This document shows positions 8,421-17,366 of a stretch of 64,000 bases of DNA, in pieces (positions within the stretch are counted from its first letter, which is position 1; the number at the start of each line of letters is the position of its first letter). Position numbers and translations under genes: made by a program. This DNA comes from a virus, in the IMG/VR virus record IMGVR_UViG_3300048835_000978, positions 1 through 64,000 of that record; one strand, 5' to 3'. The notes under the pieces are model-generated. The model had not been told where the DNA came from. It did not search any database and saw only the letters and a program-made list of their open reading frames with translations.

Positions 8421-9374
8421 CTACTCCGGGCAGCACGCCGACCACACTTCGTAGTGGCGATTAGTGGCGTTGAAGATAGCTCGAAACTCGACGCCGTAAG
8501 CGGCCTCCAGGCAGCCCAGGGGATAGAGCGTGATCTTTCCTGTGTTGGTCCCCATGTCCGATCGTGGCCACTCGCCGTCGTGGCCGGTGACGTTCTCGGC
8601 TTCGACCTCCCATTGGTCGCCCAGTAGCGTGCCGGTGATGTACCGATACCATGTCCCCACGGAAATGACCGTATAAACTTGCAGCTCACTGAATATGTCG
8701 CCCGATCCGACTTGCCCGTCGTCGGTAAGATTGGCTTTTAGTGCAAACCCAAAACAAGCGTTCCCCTTGGGGTCGCCGCCGTCATCTCCAGAGGGAGCTG
8801 TTTCGCCGCGCGCGAACCATTTTCGCTCATCGTCCTGCACGATGATCTGCGGGCCGGGCTTGGTGAGCAATGTCGCCGGATCCACGATCCGGGCGTTGGC
8901 AGCCATGCCTCGGAATAATTCTTCTTCCGGGCGAAACATGACGACTGTAGTGCCCTGGCCGCCAGTGATAATCTCCCAGCGACTAGACTGATAGTTGAAT
9001 TTGGCGTGTACGCGATCCAGTCTGCCCGGACTGGCATCATTGTTCTCTTTGTCTTGAGGGTGATAGAGGCGATATTCCGTCTGGTCGCTCTGGTCAACGT
9101 TATATGTATTCGAGTCGGGATCGAGGACGAGTCGCTTCGCCAGTGCGCTACGCACGTCGTCGCTGCCGTCGATCGCCAAGTCTTCAGTCAGCTCGAACAG
9201 CAAGACTTTTTCGCGATAGCCATCCAGGATGCGCTTGCCGGCGCCATTGTGAAGCATGCCGAGCTTTGGACTGACCGTGGCGTCGTCCACGATGCCCAGC
9301 GCGCGGTTGTAGGCATTCAGCCGATCGGCCGTTATCGAATCGCCTTTAACCCACTTTTTGATGTCTTCAATCAT
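8421..9374 (-). CDS. Putative tail-tip/fibre protein
   Basis: A 317-residue protein opening MIEDIKKWVKGDSITADRLN, a pattern common at the N-terminus of phage fibre-type and planctomycete phage tail proteins (the 'attach to tail' segment followed by polar, aspartate-rich beta sequence). No membrane segment or enzyme motif. It overlaps the upstream gene by four bases. Order after the tape measure and distal tail-like gene supports a tail-tip or receptor-binding role; the exact role is inferred. Confidence 0.5.
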   Translation of the reverse strand: MIEDIKKWVKGDSITADRLNAYNRALGIVDDATVSPKLGMLHNGAGKRILDGYREKVLLFELTEDLAIDGSDDVRSALAKRLVLDPDSNTYNVDQSDQTEYRLYHPQDKENNDASPGRLDRVHAKFNYQSSRWEIITGGQGTTVVMFRPEEELFRGMAANARIVDPATLLTKPGPQIIVQDDERKWFARGETAPSGDDGGDPKGNACFGFALKANLTDDGQVGSGDIFSELQVYTVISVGTWYRYITGTLLGDQWEVEAENVTGHDGEWPRSDMGTNTGKITLYPLGCLEAAYGVEFRAIFNATNRHYEVWSACCPE

Positions 9375-10159
9375 GCGACCATCGCGCTGAACGCTCCGGA
9401 GTTATAGATAGGGTCGCCGTTGACCAGTTGCAGTCGCTCCCACGTTCCAGTGTTGGGCCTCAAAAAGTAGTTCCAATTCAACGCTGTGTTGCCGTTGATA
9501 AACCGCTCCTGGAATTTCATGCTAACCGTCCACGGCATACTGCCACCGGCAGTGACCTCCTGATTCAGCTCGGCGCCAATGAATAACAGCGTCTCGATCG
9601 CAGCGCCTTCGAACGCAACGCTGTTCACCTTGCCGATCAAGCTCCTGATCGCCGAATACCTGGGCGTCGGAACGCGATGGGCGGTGATGGAGTGCTCCAG
9701 CGAAGTGAGAACCTTGCCGGCAGATAAATCCTCGCCAGTCACCAGATTGTCTGAACCGCCACCGGCCCATCGCAGAGCACGCGCTGGCAGAGTCATAAAC
9801 TCGCCACTAATCGAAATCTGTCGCGTCAGAATGTTCGATCCGTTGTGCTCATACGTCTTCGTCTTGTAGTCGACTGTCGCTAGTGCGTTTTGGTAGACGG
9901 ATGGGTAGGCTGATCCGTCGAACTCACCGCCTGTGGTGCCACACAGAGGCTCGAAAAACACGCTGTCGGCATAAAGAACCGAACTGCCGGTCAGTAGCTC
10001 CGGAAGCTGCGGGACGCCTGCGATCGCCAAGGGAAACAGCTCGATATACAGCGGATCGATGTCATCCCAATCGATAATAAACTTCGTGGTGGCCGTCAGC
10101 TCGGCCATGGAGCCACGATACTGCGGCCAGCCTGGAACTTGATCGCGGACGACAGCCAT
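9371..10159 (-). CDS. Putative distal tail/baseplate hub-type protein
   Basis: 262 residues, beginning with ATG 10159 inside TAATG, so that its start shares bases with the stop codon of the tape measure gene. Sequence is beta-rich, with no enzyme motif. The gene directly after the tape measure usually encodes the distal tail (Dit) or a tip component in siphoviruses; the length and the terminal WNYFLRPNTGTWERL segment are compatible, but I see no diagnostic motif, so the call is positional. Confidence 0.5.
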   Translation of the reverse strand: MAVVRDQVPGWPQYRGSMAELTATTKFIIDWDDIDPLYIELFPLAIAGVPQLPELLTGSSVLYADSVFFEPLCGTTGGEFDGSAYPSVYQNALATVDYKTKTYEHNGSNILTRQISISGEFMTLPARALRWAGGGSDNLVTGEDLSAGKVLTSLEHSITAHRVPTPRYSAIRSLIGKVNSVAFEGAAIETLLFIGAELNQEVTAGGSMPWTVSMKFQERFINGNTALNWNYFLRPNTGTWERLQLVNGDPIYNSGAFSAMVA

Positions 10160-12579
10160 TACGCCACCCTCGCACCCATGTTCATTACGTTGTCTGCCGT
10201 CTTCTGTGTGTTGGCCGCGATGCCACCGAGCCTGTCGAGCTGCTGTTTGCCAACATTCTCGATCGACTTCATGGCTCGCACTTCCGGGCTCGCCTTACTG
10301 GCGGCAAACAGAGATTGCTGGATCGACTTTGATCGCTGCACTAGCCCTTCGTAGCCGACCTTGCCCTTCGGCTTGCGTGACAGCGCGCTAGGCGGCGGGA
10401 TGCCTGCCCGCGGCCGCGACCGCAACGGCTCGTCGGGGATGTCCTCGCCACGAATGTTTTGCAGTTTCGCATCCAGGCCGCCATCCGATTCGCCGGCTGC
10501 CTTGGCTGCTGCGCTGGCCTTCTTCGCCCATTCGGTGGCTGGATCGGTTAGCGGCGTGCGCACAAACGGCAAGCCAGCGGTCGCGGGTGTGCCGCCCGTT
10601 GGTGCATTTCCTTCGAGCGTCATATTGGCGTCACGCTCTTTACGCATCTGCTCCTGCACTTTGGCAATCTGCTGCTCGATCGTCGCCGCCTCACGATCGG
10701 AGTCGATCTTGGCTTGCTGGCCAAAGCTCTTGGTCGCCTGAGAGCCGCTTTCCAGCAAGCCGGCGATGCCTTGGGTAATCATTCCCTCTTCGACTTTGGT
10801 GGTAAGGCCAAAACCCTTGTCCATAATCTCATTGTCGCTCATGCTGTTAATTTTTTCACGTTCAGCCTTGAGCTTCTTCATGCGCCGGCTCGACTCGTTG
10901 ATTGCGTTATCCAGCTCCTCTGTTGTGTACTCGTGCCCCTTTTCATCAGTCACTTTGCCGCCCTGTTTTCTGGCGGTTTCAGCCAGTCCGATGTATCGAT
11001 TGCGCAGCCGCTCCTGCTGCTCGGTTTGCTGGCGATTCAGACCGAGCATCCGCGACCGTCTGGCATTCGGATTCTCTTCGTCCTTCCCGCTGATTGCATC
11101 CGCCGCGGCATTCCAGGCTTTCTCCATCAGAACCGGCACTTCCGCCACGAACGCGCCGAGCATGCCCTTCATCTTCTCGATCGCCAGCTTGACGTGCAGG
11201 ACCATCAACTCCCACGTCAACTGCCAGTTGGTGCTAAGCAGGCTAAACTGGTTGAGCAGGCCGGTGACGCCCTTGAATGCGGCATCAACAGCGGTGTTCA
11301 CCGGATCCATCGAGAAGCCGTCCACGATCTTGCTGATCACGGTCGCCACAGACTCGAATACCTGACTGGCCGTGCGCTTCAGGTTGTTCCAGATGTTCAC
11401 GACGTAGACCCACCAAGTCGACCACTCCTCCCGGTTGCGAGCGATCAATTGAGTGATCCACTCCCAGGTCGATGCAGCGGTTTCGGCGATGTAGTTCCAG
11501 GCGCCTGCCGCGACATTCTGAATCTCTTCGTAGGTCGGAATGTACTCGGTGACGAAAGCGATGCCTTGCGCCAGAATCGGGTACATGGCATTCCAGGCCG
11601 CCAAAGCGGCGTTCTTCGACCGCTCCCAAGCGGCGGCAACCCACTGCTGAATCGCCTGTCCGTACTGGGCGACAAACTGGGTGCCACGGTGGATCATCGT
11701 TTCCGCGTAAGTGAAAAAGCTGACCAGGGCCGCCCTGATTGTCTTAACGGCGCTGACAACGGCATCGGAGTTGATGAAATCGAGGAAGTCCTTCGCGCGA
11801 TTCTTGGCGAAGCCGAAGATCGGCCCGCCCAGCTCGCGCTTGATCTGGGACATGCGGTCCTGGATGTTCGACTGAATGCCGGCGAACGTCTTCGACTGCT
11901 CGCTCATCATGCCGCCGTACTTTTTGCGCAGGCCAGCGAAGAAAGTCTCCAGGATGGCGTCGATCTGCATCGTGCCGCCTTGGACTTGCTTCTTCACCTC
12001 CGGCACGCTCTTGCCCATCTGCTCGGCCATGATCGCCCAGAACGGGATGCCAGCATTAGAGAGCTGGAGCACTTCTTGCCCCATGACCTTGCCAGCGTCC
12101 TTCATCTGCTTGACGGCGTAGATGATGCGTTCCATGGCCACGTTAGGACCAAGCGAACTGGACGAGGCCGCCCCGCCCAAGGCTTCCATGATCGAGTTTT
12201 CGCCGACCATCTTCGCCGGGTCGAAGCCGGCCTGGATGAGCTGCTGCACGCCTGGAAACAGGGTTTCCAGCGTGAACGGCGTTTTGATCGCGTACTTCTC
12301 GATTTCGCGCATCATCGCGCGGGCCTGGCCGGCGCTGCCCATCACGACTTTCATGCTGGCCGCGAAGCCCTCGAACTGAGCATTCGTGCGAATCAGCTCA
12401 TTACCCAGCGAACGAATGTCCGTGACCAGCCCGCTAAAGCTGGTCGGCAAGTTGACCGCGGCCAGCATGGAGCCCATCGTGGACTCGACCGCATTGCGAA
12501 TGCGGCCCATGTCACGCTTGATGTTCTCCTGGATGCTCACCAGGATCGATGCTTCGCCGAGCCTTGTGTCGTATCCCAC
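10159..12579 (-). CDS. Tape measure protein
   Basis: An 806-residue protein starting at GTG 12579, with an AAAGG ribosome site eight bases upstream inside the tail chaperone gene. Residues ~60-240 carry the conserved tape-measure N-terminal domain (GQARAMMREIEKYAIKTPF, LQLSNAGIPFWAIMAEQMG, then VQGGTMQIDAI), the middle has long Trp- and Ala-rich helices with hydrophobic stretches (~275-420), and the C-terminal third is charged coiled coil with RNRYIG and KLKAEREKI repeats. It sets tail length and is ejected into the host envelope. At about 0.15 nm per residue its length would fit a tail of roughly 120 nm, shorter than lambda's. Position after the G/GT chaperone pair is canonical. Confidence 0.92.
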   Translation of the reverse strand: MGYDTRLGEASILVSIQENIKRDMGRIRNAVESTMGSMLAAVNLPTSFSGLVTDIRSLGNELIRTNAQFEGFAASMKVVMGSAGQARAMMREIEKYAIKTPFTLETLFPGVQQLIQAGFDPAKMVGENSIMEALGGAASSSSLGPNVAMERIIYAVKQMKDAGKVMGQEVLQLSNAGIPFWAIMAEQMGKSVPEVKKQVQGGTMQIDAILETFFAGLRKKYGGMMSEQSKTFAGIQSNIQDRMSQIKRELGGPIFGFAKNRAKDFLDFINSDAVVSAVKTIRAALVSFFTYAETMIHRGTQFVAQYGQAIQQWVAAAWERSKNAALAAWNAMYPILAQGIAFVTEYIPTYEEIQNVAAGAWNYIAETAASTWEWITQLIARNREEWSTWWVYVVNIWNNLKRTASQVFESVATVISKIVDGFSMDPVNTAVDAAFKGVTGLLNQFSLLSTNWQLTWELMVLHVKLAIEKMKGMLGAFVAEVPVLMEKAWNAAADAISGKDEENPNARRSRMLGLNRQQTEQQERLRNRYIGLAETARKQGGKVTDEKGHEYTTEELDNAINESSRRMKKLKAEREKINSMSDNEIMDKGFGLTTKVEEGMITQGIAGLLESGSQATKSFGQQAKIDSDREAATIEQQIAKVQEQMRKERDANMTLEGNAPTGGTPATAGLPFVRTPLTDPATEWAKKASAAAKAAGESDGGLDAKLQNIRGEDIPDEPLRSRPRAGIPPPSALSRKPKGKVGYEGLVQRSKSIQQSLFAASKASPEVRAMKSIENVGKQQLDRLGGIAANTQKTADNVMNMGARVA

Positions 12580-12954
12580 TTAATGAGCCTTTCGCGACTG
12601 CTGGGACCGCTGATAACGCTGGGTGACAGTAGACGGCCTCCGCGTCGGCGGCGGCTTATTGCCTTGCTTTTTCTGCTGAAAATCAGCGGCTTCTGCGCGG
12701 CTCATTTTCTGGGTGCGACTACTCCCCTTGATCGGCTTGCCAGGGAACATGGGAACGTTGATCTTGTCCGGCTCCATCGTGAAGATGATGAGCTGGTAGG
12801 GCGTCCAAAGTCTGACTTCCTGGATCGTCTTGCCGTGGCCGCCAAAGTCCGGCGCCATGCAAGCGATCGCGACTAGGTGTGGCCAGTTCACCCGGCTGCC
12901 GGAACCGCCTCGATCGGCTGATTCGTCGGCGGCGTCGGTGACTGGCCAGAGGAG
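12580..12954 (-). CDS. Tail assembly chaperone, frameshifted (T-like) part
   Basis: This frame is open from the slippery site at 12954 to TAA at 12580 and is in -1 register to the upstream chaperone frame. A GTG at 12891 overlaps the upstream stop (GTGA), but the frame is open well above it, so the natural product is most likely the fusion of 149 residues of the upstream protein plus 124 from this frame (273 residues). The T part is basic at its C-terminus (KKQGNKPPPTRRP, QRSQQSRKAH), as is usual for the tape-measure-binding extension of such chaperones. Confidence 0.82.
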   Translation of the reverse strand, partial: LLWPVTDAADESADRGGSGSRVNWPHLVAIACMAPDFGGHGKTIQEVRLWTPYQLIIFTMEPDKINVPMFPGKPIKGSSRTQKMSRAEAADFQQKKQGNKPPPTRRPSTVTQRYQRSQQSRKAH

Positions 12955-13400
12955 TTTCCCACCGCATCCAGTCCGTTGATCTGTTGCTGCTTGTCGCGCA
13001 GGTCGCGAAACTCGGCAGTGTTTTTCGATCCCTCTTCGACGATGTATTCCTTCACGGCGGCGAACGTGAACCGTCCGGGATACACCCGCTCCAGCGGCGT
13101 CCAGACGCTCATGGCCATTCCCTCGATGTCATGCTCGATAAAGCGAAGCACGACATCCGGGTCGATCGCAAACGCCTCGGCGGCCGACTTGACGGCCTGT
13201 TCCCAGCGACGATCTTGTTCGGCGGGCGGGAAGTAATGCAGTGACTTGGCGGCCAATTCCAGCGGATTCGCCCGCCGGCTGTTCATCCAGTGGCCAATCG
13301 TCGCAATGTCATCCATGACCATTGGCGGCATTACGACTGTCTGTCCAGCAATGGTGACGGGCACTCCCGCGCCGAGTGCCAAACCTAAAGCAGTGCTCAC
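12888..13400 (-). CDS. Tail assembly chaperone, G-like
   Basis: A 170-residue protein with an alanine-rich helical core (ELAAKSLHYFPPAEQDRRWEQ, then a WTPLERVYPGRFTFAAVKEY segment) and a low-complexity polar C-terminus, located between the tail tube gene and the tape measure gene. This is the place and size of lambda gpG. Ribosomes that slip at 12954-12960 produce the longer G-T fusion. The protein helps wrap the tape measure during tail assembly and is not expected in the finished virion. Confidence 0.82.
   Translation of the reverse strand: MSTALGLALGAGVPVTIAGQTVVMPPMVMDDIATIGHWMNSRRANPLELAAKSLHYFPPAEQDRRWEQAVKSAAEAFAIDPDVVLRFIEHDIEGMAMSVWTPLERVYPGRFTFAAVKEYIVEEGSKNTAEFRDLRDKQQQINGLDAVGNSSGQSPTPPTNQPIEAVPAAG
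12954..12960 (-). promoter_or_regulatory. -1 ribosomal frameshift site GGGAAAC
   Basis: The minus strand reads GGGAAAC with zero-frame codons GGA AAC beginning at 12959 (13400 minus 441, an exact codon boundary), i.e. the X XXY YYZ arrangement. Slipping by -1 enters a frame that is open through 12891 to 12580. Lambda uses GGGAAAG at the same point of its G and T genes. The site is codon 148-149 of the upstream gene, 66 bases before its stop. Confidence 0.9.
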
Positions 13401-13451
13401 TAAGCCCTCCAGGTGAGTTGTGGACTCACTTCACGCCAAACGAGACGGCGA

Positions 13452-13835
13452 TCAGGTGTCGGTCCAGGCCAGATGCGAAGTCCAGGTGGCTTCCCAACCA
13501 ACGATATCTCCGGTGTCGATGTCAACCTCGAAGCTGAGGCCGTCGATCTTGCAGGGGTAGCTGGTGGATTTACTGGCGGTCAGGTACTTGGACAGCGTGA
13601 CCGCATCGCCGTCATCCATGTGATCCGTGATCGGATCAAGGGGGTCGTATTTGCCGCGGACGGTTCCACTGGCTCGCTTGGTTCCCACGACCGCAGCCTG
13701 GAAGCCGTCCGTCGTGTTCGCCGCGTAGGTGTGGACTTCGGGTTTTCGATCCACGTCGAAGCCAGTGACTTCGACGATTTCAGACGAACCAATTTTGACT
13801 GTCGAACCAGTTGAGGAAACGGCTCCAGATGACAT
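13452..13835 (-). CDS. Major tail tube protein
   Basis: A 127-residue, beta-rich, acidic protein starting MSSGAVSSTGSTVKIG with EIVEVTGFDVDRKPE, a form typical of small siphovirus tail tube proteins, and ending with a WEATWTSHLAWTDT strand. It lies between the tail terminator-like gene and the chaperone pair, the canonical place. Flanking gaps of ~50 and ~75 bases leave room for its own ribosome site, as expected for an abundant protein. Confidence 0.72.
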   Translation of the reverse strand: MSSGAVSSTGSTVKIGSSEIVEVTGFDVDRKPEVHTYAANTTDGFQAAVVGTKRASGTVRGKYDPLDPITDHMDDGDAVTLSKYLTASKSTSYPCKIDGLSFEVDIDTGDIVGWEATWTSHLAWTDT

Positions 13836-13909
13836 GCCGCGAACTCCTTTGTTTCAAGAGGAAATTCGCGAGCGTGAAACGGCCCCCACGTCGTTGGTTG
13901 TTCGAGTTG

Positions 13910-14338
13910 TTATCGCCCGGTCAGCGCCTTGCGCCGGACGACGAGGTATTCAATGGCTGCTCGCCCTACCTTTTTGTCGTCGATCGTCATTTCTTCGGCT
14001 TGCCTACGCTTGCTGGTCATCGAGCCGTTGGCGATCGTCAAGACCGCCGCGTCAATGACGCTGGCGGCCTCGGCCATGGCAGCGCCAGCCTGCTCGATTG
14101 TCTCGTGGTAAAAGTGGACCTTGAATTCATGCCGCCAGTATTCCGACGACGTAGTTGTCAGTGTTCGCCGGTTGTCGATGCTCTCGAACACGGCGTAAGG
14201 GAAGGTTACTTCCGAGCCATCGGTGTTCTGTTTGGGGCGCTCCCCAAAAAACGGCCCGTCGATGTCCGACAGTCCGCTCACGTCGTCCCAAGCTACTTTG
14301 ACGGCTGCAAAAACGTCAAGGGATGATGTATCGGGCAT
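13910..14338 (-). CDS. Tail terminator/completion-like protein
   Basis: A 142-residue protein resembling the DUF3168/minor tail U type: N-terminal helix (DVFAAVKVAWDDV), a FPYAVFESIDN strand and a long central helix (ETIEQAGAAMAEAASVI). Such proteins cap the tail tube and join the head. It starts one base before the end of the HK97 gp10-like gene. The call rests on length, position and this pattern. Confidence 0.62.
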   Translation of the reverse strand: MPDTSSLDVFAAVKVAWDDVSGLSDIDGPFFGERPKQNTDGSEVTFPYAVFESIDNRRTLTTTSSEYWRHEFKVHFYHETIEQAGAAMAEAASVIDAAVLTIANGSMTSKRRQAEEMTIDDKKVGRAAIEYLVVRRKALTGR

Positions 14339-14734
14339 TTAGCGTCGCCTCCGGCCAAAGCAGCCCATAATCTGGCCAGCGGCCATGAACAGCGAGCGGG
14401 TCAGGAATGGCCGCGTTTTCTCGACAAACGGCGCGTGCTTGGCGTCGGCGTACAGCGACAACGTGAGCTTGGAGCGGTTGACGGTGTATCGCGTGCGGCG
14501 TTGCAGCTCGCCGGTACGGCGGTGCGGAAACTCGCCGGGCATGCTGGCGGGCGGGAACGGCGTCGACAGATTCTTGCGAAGCTGGCGTAAGGCGACCTTC
14601 CCCGCGTCGTCAAGCCGATTGGCAATCTCACGGCGAATCAGGTATTCCGCCGGACGGAGCTTCCAGTAAAACTTGGCCGCGAAGGATAAAAGGGTAAGTC
14701 CAGTTGAATTGACCCCGATCTGCGATTTAGCCAT
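14339..14734 (-). CDS. HK97 gp10-like head-tail/tail completion protein
   Basis: 131 residues from ATG 14734, eight bases inside the end of the upstream gene. It is basic with helices NRLDDAGKVALRQLRKNL and the turn-rich PHRRTGELQRR strand (HRRTGEL being typical of gp10-like proteins, in which a conserved 'TG.L..S' segment follows the first helix), and AKHAPFVEKTRPFL, where 'YA..VE.GT' is usual. This fits the tail-completion family of siphoviruses. Upstream reading in the same frame is Arg/Ser-rich and not coding in style. Confidence 0.68.
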   Translation of the reverse strand: MAKSQIGVNSTGLTLLSFAAKFYWKLRPAEYLIRREIANRLDDAGKVALRQLRKNLSTPFPPASMPGEFPHRRTGELQRRTRYTVNRSKLTLSLYADAKHAPFVEKTRPFLTRSLFMAAGQIMGCFGRRRR

Positions 14735-15101
14735 TAGCCGCCTCCAGCCGTCCCTTGTCCTCTTCGAATTCCGCGATCCACAACATCGGGGTCGCCACGC
14801 CGGGCCGGCCTTCGTCGTAAGCCCCCAGCAATCGCAAAACGTGGACGGTGCCCGCGGCATCGGTCCAAGTGAAGTGTGAATCGTACTCCAGCGATGGATT
14901 CGAAGAAAAGAATGCCATGTGCGTCGCGCGCTGGTCGCGAGCCTTGAAGCCCAGCGATTCGGACGCCGAGACAGTCTGCATGAGACAGGTTTTGTTGCTG
15001 GCGGTCCCTGGCGTGTACGCCACGCCCATCGCCGAGCCGACCGAGACGGCGATCGGCTTTTCAACGAGCGTGTGACCAGTGCAGAGTGATGCGATGCTCA
15101 T
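14727..15101 (-). CDS. Putative head closure/stopper protein
   Basis: About 124 residues from ATG 15101 (a TTG at 15128 would extend into the previous gene). Beta-rich with a HFTWTDAAGTVHVLRLLG strand. Position between the connector-like gene and the gp10-like gene is that of a head-tail stopper. No diagnostic motif. Confidence 0.55.
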   Translation of the reverse strand: MSIASLCTGHTLVEKPIAVSVGSAMGVAYTPGTASNKTCLMQTVSASESLGFKARDQRATHMAFFSSNPSLEYDSHFTWTDAAGTVHVLRLLGAYDEGRPGVATPMLWIAEFEEDKGRLEAANG

Positions 15102-15106
15102 GTCGG

Positions 15107-15883
15107 TTAGCCGAACAATCGGCCCCAATCCCGGTAGTGTTCTAGAATGTGTTGTGATTCAGGGCAGATCAGTTGCGGAGCGCCTAGCGAGGAAAGGTTC
15201 GTGGCATACGAGCCCGACCATTTGCCGATCGACTCCGAAGTCAGCGGCCCGGCTCCCTGGTTCTGTGCTCCATGCTTGACCTTCCAGAACTCGGTGGCGA
15301 TCGACTTGATTACAGCCAGCCGAATGTCTTCGGCCCACTCCATGAGCTGATCCGCATCCCAACCGCCGTAATAGAGCACTTTCACGCTGCGCGGTTCGCG
15401 CGGCCAGTAGCCGCTGCGAAACAGCACGCCGGAGTGGCAGATTTTCGTGCCAACATCGCCTGACACGTCATACTCGCTGTCGGTGTCTGGCCAGTAGTCA
15501 CTGCCAAACGTCAGCAGGCTCGATGCCGGAAAGGCACTGCTGGGGTGGTGGCCGGCGTTGGCGCCAGTGTCCTCGTAGACTTCCATGCCCGTTGAAATGA
15601 CGGGCGCATGCGTGAGCTGCAAACGGTCGCTGCCGGCGACGCCCATACTGGCGACCGCGCGGCCGTTCTCGTACTCGAAATCAGCCAGGCGGTTGTCGAG
15701 TTTCAGGTCATCGCCAACTGGCAGATATTCGACATGCCGGCGACGGCCAAGCTCTTTTTGGATGTAGTTTTGCAGCGCACGCTCTACTGGGCGGTGGATC
15801 AGTGAAATCAGCTCACGCTCTGCTTCCGTGACAGACGTGCTCTTGCCAATATAAATCAGAATTTCGTCGATCGTGACGAGCAT
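15107..15883 (-). CDS. Head-tail connector/adaptor-like protein
   Basis: A 258-residue protein whose N-terminus (MLVTIDEILIYIGKS, then ELISLIHRPVERALQNYIQ) resembles the helical start of HK97 gp6-like head-tail adaptors (a run of helices beginning 'T..ev...l'), and whose C-terminal part (WAEDIRLAVIKSIATEFWKV) matches the long last helix. It is longer than most adaptors owing to a central Tyr/Ser-rich insertion. Gene order supports the call. Confidence 0.6.
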   Translation of the reverse strand: MLVTIDEILIYIGKSTSVTEAERELISLIHRPVERALQNYIQKELGRRRHVEYLPVGDDLKLDNRLADFEYENGRAVASMGVAGSDRLQLTHAPVISTGMEVYEDTGANAGHHPSSAFPASSLLTFGSDYWPDTDSEYDVSGDVGTKICHSGVLFRSGYWPREPRSVKVLYYGGWDADQLMEWAEDIRLAVIKSIATEFWKVKHGAQNQGAGPLTSESIGKWSGSYATNLSSLGAPQLICPESQHILEHYRDWGRLFG

Positions 15884-15894
15884 GAATTCACCGC

Positions 15895-16791
15895 TTAACT
15901 GATTGATCGAGTGACATCCGCTGAGACGATGAATTTGCCAGACGTTAGAGTACCTACACTGCCGCCAGACCGCAGAACCTGGATGTCGTAAATGTATTGC
16001 CCCGGATCAAGCTCTGCGGTAGCCGCCTCGTCGATTGCGATCGTGACATCGCCACTGGCTGCGCTGTCGACTGTAATTGAACCATTGCCGCTGGTTGTCG
16101 TACTCCCGTTCAGCCGCAGCAACCCGCCAGATTCGGTGATCTGAATCGTCGCCCTGGTATCGGCCTCTCGCTCTTGCTTTTTGACGGTAAACCAGAGTGT
16201 AGAACGGTCAGCAATCGACCCCAGCCCGGTGATCGAAATGCTGGCCGTGTCGCCGCGCGTGATCGTAATGTTATCGCCCTCGACCGTCGCGGCCGTCGCG
16301 GCGGCCGAGCTGGTGAGCGTGCGGGTGGCGTAGGCCCATACCGCGGCGGCGATGGCGGCGGCGGAAGACAGAGCGGCGATGGCCGTGTTGATCGTTTGTA
16401 ACAGCAAGCCAAACGTGCCGGCGGTGGTGTGATCGGTGGTTGCAGCATCCCAAACGGCATCTTCAATTTGCGTGTCCGTCAACAGCGTCCTTTCCGCGCT
16501 CCCGCTCCAATCCAGCGTGCCCACCCCTACCTGCTCGTCGGTGGTCGCTGGCGATCCCCCGGCCCGCTGGAAAATAGGAACGTCGGCCAAGCCTTCTGGC
16601 AGGTCCGGTACGTCGGCGCTAAACAGTCCGAATCCGTCGTGCTCCGTGAGCGTAATGGCATAGGTGGCGATATTGGCAGCAACGACAGCCTCGTAGGCTG
16701 TGCCGTTCCAGATTTCGGCCGACGTGTTAGTGATGTGCGCGTAAAGATTGGTGCCGGTCAACTGCCGCGCCCAAAATCGTAGTTTGGCCAT
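15895..16791 (-). CDS. Putative virion protein with Ig-like/BppU-type domain
   Basis: A 298-residue acidic protein. After an N-terminal beta domain there is a DAVWDAATTDHTTAGTFG segment, a phrase frequent in phage fibre-like proteins, an Ala-rich helix, and a C-terminal domain beginning NITITRGDTASISITG and STLWFTVKKQE, which resembles the BppU-type baseplate upper-protein N-terminal fold. It likely belongs to a head or tail decoration. Four small genes follow it. Confidence 0.5.
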   Translation of the reverse strand: MAKLRFWARQLTGTNLYAHITNTSAEIWNGTAYEAVVAANIATYAITLTEHDGFGLFSADVPDLPEGLADVPIFQRAGGSPATTDEQVGVGTLDWSGSAERTLLTDTQIEDAVWDAATTDHTTAGTFGLLLQTINTAIAALSSAAAIAAAVWAYATRTLTSSAAATAATVEGDNITITRGDTASISITGLGSIADRSTLWFTVKKQEREADTRATIQITESGGLLRLNGSTTTSGNGSITVDSAASGDVTIAIDEAATAELDPGQYIYDIQVLRSGGSVGTLTSGKFIVSADVTRSIS

Positions 16792-16792
16792 G

Positions 16793-17011
16793 TCAGTCCT
16801 TCACGGTCCACTCGACCAGCGTTGATTTCAGTTCTTCGATTCTCGCCGCGATGGTTTGCAACTCCTGCTGCTGCTGCACTAGCGTCACTTCGCGGTGATG
16901 CTGCTGCTTCGTCAATAACTCAATCTCCCGCTCGATGGCGGCGCGCTGCTCGTCCACCAGCTTCTTGCGGCGTTCGTCGGGAGTGGGTTGGGGGGTTGGT
17001 TCGTCGGTCAT
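16793..17011 (-). CDS. Small coiled-coil protein
   Basis: 72 residues: a proline/threonine start, then a continuous charged coiled coil (REIELLTKQQHHREV, then QQQELQTIAARIEELKSTL). No known family. It ends two bases before the stop-adjacent neighbour downstream, so it is cotranscribed with the 17012-17329 gene. Confidence 0.55.
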   Translation of the reverse strand: MTDEPTPQPTPDERRKKLVDEQRAAIEREIELLTKQQHHREVTLVQQQQELQTIAARIEELKSTLVEWTVKD

Positions 17012-17329
17012 TTAGTAGTCGCCGCCTTCCTCCAACTTCGCTTCCAGTGCTGCAACCCGACGTTTCAGTTGGTCGATTTCGTCCTGTTGCTTTTGCAGCA
17101 TCTTCGCTGCCTCGAATTGCACTGGCTCCTGCTGTGTAATACTGGACTGAAAAGGCGCGGTCGTTGAGCGGATAACAATGCTCGGCACGTCGTTCGTGAA
17201 CGATGGGTCGGACAACGGCAAGTCACCAGCTGGCATCAGATTGGCGGTCTGTGGCGTGCTGCAAAGTTTCAAACCACCAGACGACGGCGAAAGATTCAGC
17301 ATCACGGAATTGCCTTCGATTTTTAACAT
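17012..17329 (-). CDS. Small protein with C-terminal coiled coil
   Basis: 105 residues: beta-type N-terminal half and a C-terminal coiled coil (QKQQDEIDQLKRRVAALEAKLEE with a clear heptad pattern). Probably an oligomeric virion or assembly protein; function unknown. Confidence 0.55.
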   Translation of the reverse strand: MLKIEGNSVMLNLSPSSGGLKLCSTPQTANLMPAGDLPLSDPSFTNDVPSIVIRSTTAPFQSSITQQEPVQFEAAKMLQKQQDEIDQLKRRVAALEAKLEEGGDY

Positions 17330-17366
17330 GTGTTCTCTCCTGGTTGTCTGCCCCAGGTAAAAGTTC

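Noticed and set aside
10714-12876. A 720-codon open frame on the plus strand opposite the tape measure and chaperone genes
   Set aside because: It is antisense to a clear tape measure gene, has no recognisable domain, and results from GC-rich codon use that avoids stops in the opposite frame.
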